A stretch of 64,000 bases of DNA. Origin: Telmatactis stephensoni (Eukaryota > Cnidaria > Anthozoa > Actiniaria > Isophelliidae). Positions 46,090-64,000 of the stretch are shown one piece after another. Each line of letters starts with the position of its first letter. The stretch's first letter is position 1. Under the pieces are notes generated by a model. That model searched no databases and was not told where the DNA came from. It saw nothing but the letters and a program-made list of their open reading frames with translations. The position numbers were made by a program, and so were the translations under genes. Where the stretch lies: contig JALIZF010001265.1 in the NCBI GenBank assembly GCA_029948255.1, positions 1-64,000 on the forward strand, read 5' to 3'.

Positions 46090-48546
46090 TTAATTTTCAG
46101 GAGACGTTTTCTTGTAGCTTTTTGGAGTTCTCAAGAAGGCTTTTAAACGATTTGCTGATGGTGGTTGGCTTCTTATGCTAGCTGACGCAGGATGTTTTGA
46201 ATTTTGGTGCAACTTTTGTTCGTGCTTTTCTGGGAGACGCAAGAACTCTTCCAATGTGTACAGTGATGTATTGCTAGTACAGGATATTGTTTTGGTTTTC
46301 CTGTGTTTTTCCATAGCAGCTGATGAATCTATAGGTGAGGTTTGACGACGAGTCTTGTTGTGCTTCGTTGCTAGATTTTCTGACAATGATTTCTCCTCAG
46401 GAAAAAGTTCCTCCTCACATATCGTCTGCAATTGGAAGGAAGGACATCTGGAGTAACGATATTTTGGGTCCTGGCGCTTGCTATTCAAGATTGCTTTGAA
46501 ATTACCAACAAAATGTTTGACTCTCTGTTGTGGATTTTCTGTTTTCTCTGCCTTTGCATTCTGATCCACCGTGTTATTCGAATTCTCGACTTCGAGAAGT
46601 GCGCTCTTCGGTTCATGAGCAGTGGTCAGCTTTCTAGCACCATTTGAAACAACTTTCGATCTTATAACAGTGGAGGCTTGGAAGCTTTCGTGGTGGCAGT
46701 TTTGTCCTACGCGCCTTCTACGAGTAAGCGTGGGGGACTTCAGAAGTACCTCCTCCATTTTGAGCTCATTCTGAATGGAGTTCACAATAGATATTCTACT
46801 CTGGCGATGACGACTGGGGAAGTTGAGATATCGTAGAGAAAGTGGTGGACAGCATTCTTGCACATCCTCGTAGAGCAGAAGGGAATCCTTCGGTAAACGA
46901 CTGGTGGTAGGGAATGGATTCTGGTTTACTTGTCTTGCTGACAAGTCTTGCGGCTTGAGGCCATTATTCTCAGCATAGCGAGACCAAGACTGAACATGGC
47001 GCGAGGAGGAGGTACTCCTTGCTGAAGGTTTTCCTGAAATTAAAAAGAGGAAAAATGACATGAAATGAAAATGAAAATGAAATTTTAGCATTTATATAGC
47101 GCAAATATCTATATGAATATAATCAAATGCGCTTAGAGTTTGTTAGTAGTAAGGACAGACTGTTGTACCGGGCGACAATCCCATACTCTTATGCGAATGT
47201 CAACAGGTTTCTTAAATGTCCCCATTTACAGGTTTAAGGAAGGGATGGGAGACAGGGCCTACGGTTTAAGTCCTTATCCGAGAAGACGCGAAGGTCTAAC
47301 CGTTTGCAGATGTAATTACAAAGGCAGCACCTTCTCCTCAATTATTAAGACCCTGAATGTTGGTCCGGCCGGAATTCGAACCCCGACCTCTCGCACCAGA
47401 GACCGACGCTCAGCCAACTGAGCCAACCGGGCGTATTAAGATATATGCAGTGAAAAAATTAACATTATCTTTTATTTCAATTTAAAATTTTAATTCAAGA
47501 TGGCGGCTGCCATGTGCGGCTACAGGACATGATTCGCCAATCTCACCAAGAGCAGCTCGATCCACCATGCAATAAAAGCGTAACGTTCTACCAAAAGGAA
47601 TGTTGACTGTTTAGGATGGTGTAATCAGGCATAGTATAAACGAACATCTAAATATCTCGCACTAGTATAAATAAAACTTTGCTCGAGTAATTTGCATAGC
47701 AAGACGCTGATGAAGGTCACAGTATTGGCTAAAACGTCTGCTAGTACTTTAGAAATTTGTACTTTAATCACAGACAACTCCAATATCCAATAAAGATTTT
47801 AGACTGTGTCCTATACATGAAAGACTACTTGGTAAACTAAATCACATGGTATTGGACGTAAACTATACCGATGGATAAGATCGCTTATAAAACGCGCGCG
47901 CATGTCTCTGTACTAAACATTCTGGAAGATGTAGAGCACTCGAAAAGCAAGAGAAACACTCGGCTACGCCTCGTGTTCCTAAGCTTGCTTTTCTCTTGCT
48001 CTATACATCTTCCATCGTGTTTGTATCACAGTACAGAGACATGCGCCCGCGCGTTTTATATTCCTTAACCACAGTACAGTACGATTTTTAGTAATCAACA
48101 TCAAAGATCTATGCGGAACTATTGATCTCGGAATCGGTGTATTTCTATCTGTTATTCCGACAGAAGTGATAAAGGAGCAATCTAAATTAACAATGGTAAG
48201 TTGTTGTCCCATTAGAATATTCCACTATGGAAATTAAAATTGGTTATAAATAACAGTAACCATTGTGTTAGGCATATATTGACTATAGTTAAATGTAGAT
48301 AAAATAAATCATTTGGACGTAGTTTCAAACTTTATCTACCTTACCTGTTAATGATTTGTTTGTATGTGAAGGATATGAGCTAGCATGCTTCATTGTTCGC
48401 TGAAAAGATTTTCTCGCAGGAGTAGGCAGATTAGCATGCTGCATTGTTCGTTGAAAAGAATTCTTCGTAGGAGAAAGCAGATTTCTTTTCTGCTTTTCCA
48501 AGGCATCTTTCTTAGATTGATGCGAAAAGTGTTTAAAGGGCTGCAT
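46090..48546 (-). CDS. orphan two-exon gene, basic low-complexity protein
   Basis: Exon 1 is 48345-48546 (ATG at 48546, donor gtaagg); exon 2 is 46090-47033 (acceptor tttcag, TAA stop at 46090-46092). They join in phase 1 to give 381 residues. I do not recognise a family. The protein is Lys/Arg/Ser-rich, hydrophilic and likely disordered, without signal peptide or membrane segment. Residues 30-38 (SFQRTMQHA) and 47-55 (SFQRTMKHA) are an internal duplication spaced 17 residues apart. Later landmarks are PLSLRYLNFPSRHRQSR, LTRRRRVGQN and NTSLYTLEEFLRLPEKH. The long second exon, clean donor/acceptor and shared frame support a real gene. A structural, cytoskeletal or ciliary role is possible but unsupported. 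Confidence 0.7.
47060..47440 (-). mobile_element. tRNA-derived SINE in the orphan gene intron
   Basis: On the minus strand a head with TTGGCTCAGTTGGCTGAGC and GGGGTTCGAATTCC is followed by a ~250-bp body ending near 'gcgctatataaatgc' and 'aaaatttcattttcatt'. The tail lies ~30 bp from the acceptor of exon 2. Confidence 0.75.
47887..48060. mobile_element. fold-back element in the orphan gene intron
   Basis: Arms ataaaacgcgcgcgcatgtc and its near complement at the right end pair over ~30 bp, and inner segments around 'ggaagatgtagagca' pair with 'tgctctatacatcttcc'. Related 'gagcaagag..cggctacgc' sequence occurs near 45320. Confidence 0.8.
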
Positions 48547-48749
48547 TATTGACCGTTATTACTGTGTTGTTTGATGACACTATTTGTTATAGCTGCTGTA
48601 TATTCACGGTCGACTACAATTTATTGCTGTTTTTGTTGATATCTTTATTCACTTGTTGCTATGGTGTCACCTTGGCAACTTCAAAACAAATCTAAACAAA
48701 AAATTGTTCTTAAAGCCCTGTCTTGTTTTTAATAGCGACTGTTGATTAT

Positions 48750-49097
48750 TAGTAGTGAAACAAAAAACTAACTATATAAAATCAATATTTTAGCTAACTC
48801 ATAACTGTAAACAAAATGGGCGGTGGTATTCGTTGCTTGGCAACCACCAAACAGATATAAACTGAAATGGCTGTAGTTACGTATTCGTTGCTATGGCAAT
48901 ATATCTTGGCAACCACCAAACAGATATAAACTGCCTTTGGGTAAGCGGCTAACTGATAAGTAGTAGTGAAACAAAAACTAACTATAAAATCAATATTTTG
49001 GCTAACTAATAACTGTAAACAAAATGGGCGGTGGCATTCGTTGCTATGGCAATACCTAGGCAACCACCAAACAGATATAAACTGAAATGGCTGTAGT
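48750..49097. repeat. direct duplication upstream of the orphan gene
   Basis: A ~120-bp block with 'actgtaaacaaaatgggcgg', 'ggcaaccaccaaacagat' and 'ataaactgaaatggctgtag' occurs at about 48770-48885 and again at about 48980-49097, ~210 bp apart. Confidence 0.85.
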
Positions 49098-49235
49098 TTA
49101 CGTTACGCAAGTAAGTAAGCGTGTTACGCCGTACTGTGGCCATGTCAGTGCCACGTGTTGTTACAAAAACATTCGAAATTCCTGCCGTAACCGTGCCGTG
49201 ACCGTGCGATGCCATTTTCACAGTCATACGAAATC
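49095..49235. mobile_element. MITE family 'acattcgaaattcctgccgt', copy 1
   Basis: Shares 'aaaaacattcgaaattcctg' and 'ttttcacagtcatacgaaat' with copies at 50821-50964 and 52200-52350. In the other copies the ends are inverted (agatt..gtgtgaaac / gttttcaca..gaaatct). This copy is the most altered at its left end. Confidence 0.7.
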
Positions 49236-49419
49236 TACATTAAAAACAATAAATACAAAAACATATTTGTGGACTCGTTGCTATGGTGATACTGTTGTAG
49301 TGACGCACGTAAGACGTAAGCTCAGTGGCAGGCAAGTACACCATAGAAACTATGACATTACATTGGAAATACAAATAGACCAATCAGAAGATAACTTTAG
49401 AAGCTAAGAATTAAAGCAG

Positions 49420-49560
49420 TAATACACTACGGTCGGAAGGAAACAATGCCACAGGCGACAAGTAGAACAAAAAGACATTGTTCAGAGTAATCCACATATT
49501 CTTTGTTTTTGTCGTTTTAACAAATCGCGAGCTTCGTTCTAACATTAGTGGATGTCCCAA
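49420..49560. repeat. dispersed repeat, inverted copy of 5.44-5.58 kb
   Basis: Reverse complement of 5440-5585, recognisable from 'agtaatccacatattctttg' and 'gcgagcttcgttctaac'. Confidence 0.75.
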
Positions 49561-49769
49561 TTAAAGTAATTGTTGTGATTGATCTTTTGTGGTCAAACCT
49601 TTTCACGATATATATATCGGTTTAAAATATACTTCACTGCGCTCACTTGTAAGACAAATCGTGTTGGACACTCGAAAATAAATTTCATATCTTCGCCCAC
49701 CCACGTGTTATTCTCTATATTGAAATTTTTATATTAAGATAATTTCTTATCCGCATTTACTTCTTTCCT

Positions 49770-49773
49770 TCGT

Positions 49774-49849
<76 letters not shown>

Positions 49850-49870
49850 TTATTCTTTCTTTCCGGCTTT
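49770..49870. repeat. (CTTT)n microsatellite
   Basis: About 20 copies of cttt, imperfect at the right end. Confidence 0.97.
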
Positions 49871-49936
49871 CTTTCTTTATTTTTCGCGTTTATTTATTTA
49901 TTTCAGTGAATCTTTGTACTTTATGCGTATGCCCTT

Positions 49937-50170
49937 AGCATGGGCGGATCCAGAGATTTTGGAAAGCTAGGGGCGCGTGTTCGACATTGGTTTAAAAAAG
50001 GCATTAAAAATCTATTTGAATTTCCAAAAAGGGGAGGGGGACGGGGGGGGGGGGGGGGGGGGGGGTCGTGTAACATTGATTTCAAAAAAGGTATTAAAAA
50101 TATTCGGATTTCCAATTTCGGAGGGAGGAGGCGTGCGCCCCTTTCGCCCCAGGTCCTAAATCCACCCATG
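49937..50170. mobile_element. MITE with 'gcatgggcggatccag' end
   Basis: Left end agcatgggcggatccaga and right end aggtcctaaatccacccatg are imperfect inverted repeats around a G-rich interior (a ~20-base G run near 50045). The G run gives artificial Gly/Pro-rich frames. Confidence 0.65.
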
Positions 50171-50266
50171 CTTAGATCAATCTTGTCTTTTTCCGTAATA
50201 CTAATCTACTCATAATGTACGTTTGAGCAACATCAGTAGGATACTTCTGGTTCTCTTTGCCATAGG

Positions 50267-50402
50267 CCTTTTCTAAGATAGCCAAACAAAGTGCATTCTG
50301 GTCTAGCTTCAGTACAAACAATGTCATATTTGGCAACATGAACAAAAGGTGTTTGTACTGAAACTATACCAGAATGCATCATGTTGGCTATCTTAGAAAA
50401 GG
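50267..50402. mobile_element. inverted-repeat element 32 bp past the receptor stop codon
   Basis: ccttttctaagatagccaa and its complement ttggctatcttagaaaagg bound ~136 bp. Inner 'tgcattctggt' and 'accagaatgca' also pair. It would fall in the 3' UTR of the leftward receptor gene. Confidence 0.75.
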
Positions 50403-50434
50403 TCTATTGGCGCATGATCCATAATGTCCACAAC

Positions 50435-61588
<11,154 letters not shown>

Positions 61589-61809
61589 GGCGTAGTCTAC
61601 GTAGTCTACTTGGAAGAAATATAATGACTGTACTTGTAAAGAATTCTCAAACTGTATCAGCCATAATCACGACAGGTTATGATGTAAATATCCGGGGTGA
61701 ATATATTATTAGAAGGCGGTGGTAGTGATCAATTAACAGTTTTCATTAGCTGACGTGAACTCCTGCAGTGAACAATGCGTGCCGCGGTACGTAAGAGTAT
61801 AGTCAAACA

Positions 61810-62180
61810 CCTCTCTACAACGACCGTCTTCTGTCCCCACCATCGATCTGATCCATACATTTACTCTATATTGAAACCTCTGCACAACGACCACCTCTCT
61901 CTGTCCTCACCATCAGTCTGATCCATACATTTACTCTATATTGAAACCTCTGCACAACGACCACCTCTCTACAACAACCGTCTTCTGTTCTCACCATCGA
62001 TCTGATCCATACATTTACTCTATATTGAAACCTATGCACAACGACCACCTCTCTCTGTCCTCACCATCAGTCTGATCCATACATTTACTCTATATTGAAA
62101 CCTCTGTACAACGACCACCTCTCTACAACGACCGTCCTCTGTCCTCACCATCAATCTGATCCATACATTTACTCTATAAA
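61810..62180. repeat. minisatellite of alternating ~70- and ~83-bp units
   Basis: 'catc(g/a)(a/g)tctgatccatacat' occurs five times with start spacing 70, 83, 70 and 84 bp, giving a ~153-bp higher-order unit. It lies ~220 bp upstream of the ATG of the second receptor gene. Confidence 0.9.
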
Positions 62181-64000
62181 TAAAATCTTTTGTTATTCAA
62201 AAACGTTCTATTGTACTTCAGCCCACAAACATGGCTACCATGAAATCCTCAGCACGGAAGGTTTATAGAGACTTCCCCTCCCTCTGTTTCGATATCATTT
62301 ATGGCTGCAATTGCGCAAAGTTGCTTTTTTCGTATTTTTAGACTGGCTTTTATGAAAATCTGGATATATTTGCGTGTCCCATGTCCTGTTTTCCGATGCT
62401 TTGCGCTTTGCTCCCATGCTTGTCAGAGCCGATTTCCAAGTCTCTCTCCTCTGCGAGAGAAAGTGTATACGCCTGGGTACATTATATCAGGACCTATCAG
62501 TTCAGTTGCTTACGCAAAGGGTGCCTGATCGATTGCTTAGTGCGCGTTCTTGAACATCAATTTTTGCTGGCTGAGGAAAACCGTTGCAAAGTTTGAGAAA
62601 AGCGTGTTTGGGAAGCCTGTGTAAAAATTTCAGAGGATTTTCAGAGAGCTGATACCTAGTGCCAGATGACGTACTGACCATGCATTTTTGGTACTAGATC
62701 AGTGTTGTTTCTGGGGATTTTCCTGTGAAATTGCCAGATATATAGATTCTATGCTCTGTTGGATTGGTGAGTCTGAAGTGGAATGATAAGAACCAAGTCG
62801 CTTTAGTTACGTCATCCCGACCAGTCATAGAGTTATAAAGCTCGCGGAGTTTCTTAAAGTGCATTTCAAACAACTGAAGTAAAAGACATTTCAAAAATAT
62901 TTCAAATAAGTAATTTCTTTTTGAAATTGATATTATCGTCCGTATATCTACTTTTAGGATATTTACAAGTTTTTTTAGGGAGCTTTAGGGTGCACTTACG
63001 TCAAGCATTGGGCAACAAAAACTACTTCAGTCGAAGAATAACTGTTGTATAAAACTAAAGTTATTACTAATTTCAGAAAGTTTAGGTTGTTTGTAAGTGG
63101 TTTTGAATAATAAAAGTTGGATTAAAGTGTTCATCCAAAGTGAAAATTTGAATCGAAAATGAGTTTTAAGCATTGATTCGCTCCATTGCCAAATAATTCT
63201 TTATGTTCACCTCGAAAGTTGCTAAATTTGAGAAAAAATACAGGATAACAACTTTGTACAATTCAAAAGACTGTTTTAAACAGGTGTTTCGCCTTATCGT
63301 GGCGTAAGGTTACTTATAGTTTAAGAAGCATCAGCTCATCATAGGGTTTATTTTTGCACTTTACATCAGTCTTGGCCATGTGACATGAGGTCTTCACGGA
63401 TTATGAAGAAACAAAGTCAACTAGAGAAATTACATATAAAATTATTTAGCAAAAATTACATGTATGCTTAAACTCAAATGTTGTATAACTTACAAATTCG
63501 TTAGCTCCTACGACGAACTAAAAGAAATAAAGATGTAACTGGAACCTGTTTTCTTGCCGCTTCCGAGCGGTCACCGGCGGGAACAAAAATACTTCAATTC
63601 TGCTCTCCTCTCGGGGGTCCCCAGGGGCGGTTCACACAGGAATCCCAAACAACAGGTATTGTATCTTAGTAGATCAATTCCTAACTGATAAAAATAGAAT
63701 TAATTTGACTGTTAATCCAAAACGAAAACTTAAATTAAAACTTGTACAGGTCTTGTACAAGGGGCTATAGTTTTTGGCACTTTTAGCCCTTTTTACTCGA
63801 TATTGAAAAATATCTTATATAATTTCAAATAATTGACCCATTATTTACAAGTCAGGGTTCGGACTCCAGCTCAACCACTTGATTGATTTTTCTTTTCTTG
63901 TAAAACATGGATAACCTGGATTTTGACTGACTTATAATTAGATCATATCAGAAGAGGTTCTGTCATCTGAAACACAATTGAATTCTCTGTATGGGGTCCA
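62181..64000. other. no recognisable feature
   Basis: AT-rich sequence with only short frames on either strand. No protein family, tRNA or clear repeat recognised. It may hold promoter sequence for the leftward receptor gene. Confidence 0.4.

Noticed and set aside
62301..62596. Plus-strand frames of 71-75 codons near the right end
   Set aside because: Short, overlapping in two frames, no domain and no splice context.

Overview
This is eukaryotic, AT-rich, intron-rich and repeat-dense DNA. I think it comes from a cnidarian, most likely an anthozoan such as a stony coral. The evidence is a spliced ApeC (apextrin C-terminal) plus CUB membrane protein, L2/CR1-like retroelements, many tRNA-derived SINEs and many short terminal-inverted-repeat elements. 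The organism assignment is an inference. All four supported protein genes lie on the minus strand.

Layout. 1-3.7 kb: a 54-bp satellite that runs off the left edge. 3.8-6.6 kb: small inverted-repeat elements and a ~93-bp minisatellite. 6.77-33.19 kb: a sorting nexin 14 (SNX14) orthologue. I rebuilt 35 exons plus one tentative exon from splice sites, phases and family similarity; one small exon near the N-terminus and the last coding exon were not found. Its introns hold minisatellites with a CCACTTAC core, a 3-kb 17-bp minisatellite, two long perfect hairpins, several DNA elements and a reverse-transcriptase fragment. 35.0-44.1 kb: a type I membrane receptor-like gene (signal peptide, ApeC, CUB, Thr-rich stalk, membrane helix, tail). 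46.1-48.5 kb: a two-exon orphan gene for a basic, low-complexity protein. 50.4-61.6 kb: a second receptor-like gene of 14 exons with an unrecognised Cys-rich ectodomain, Thr-rich stalk, membrane helix and long tail. An L2-like retrotransposon (55.5-58.4 kb) sits in one of its introns. 61.6-64 kb: a minisatellite, then nothing recognisable.

The most interesting point is that the two receptor-like genes share a plan. Different secreted-type ectodomains sit on a Thr-rich stalk, one membrane helix and a cytoplasmic tail built mainly from very short exons (24-123 bp). All internal tail exons are phase 2-2 and most carry an NPxY or NxLY motif. In the second gene a pair of tail exons has been duplicated in tandem with its intron, which directly shows how such a tail can grow. 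By analogy with known NPxY proteins this suggests receptors whose tails dock PTB- or SH2-domain proteins, with tail length tuned by exon duplication. That function is an inference. SNX14 is a housekeeping endomembrane/lipid-droplet protein and has no evident link to the receptors.

All gene models were assembled by eye from GT-AG sites with phase checking; no transcript data were available.
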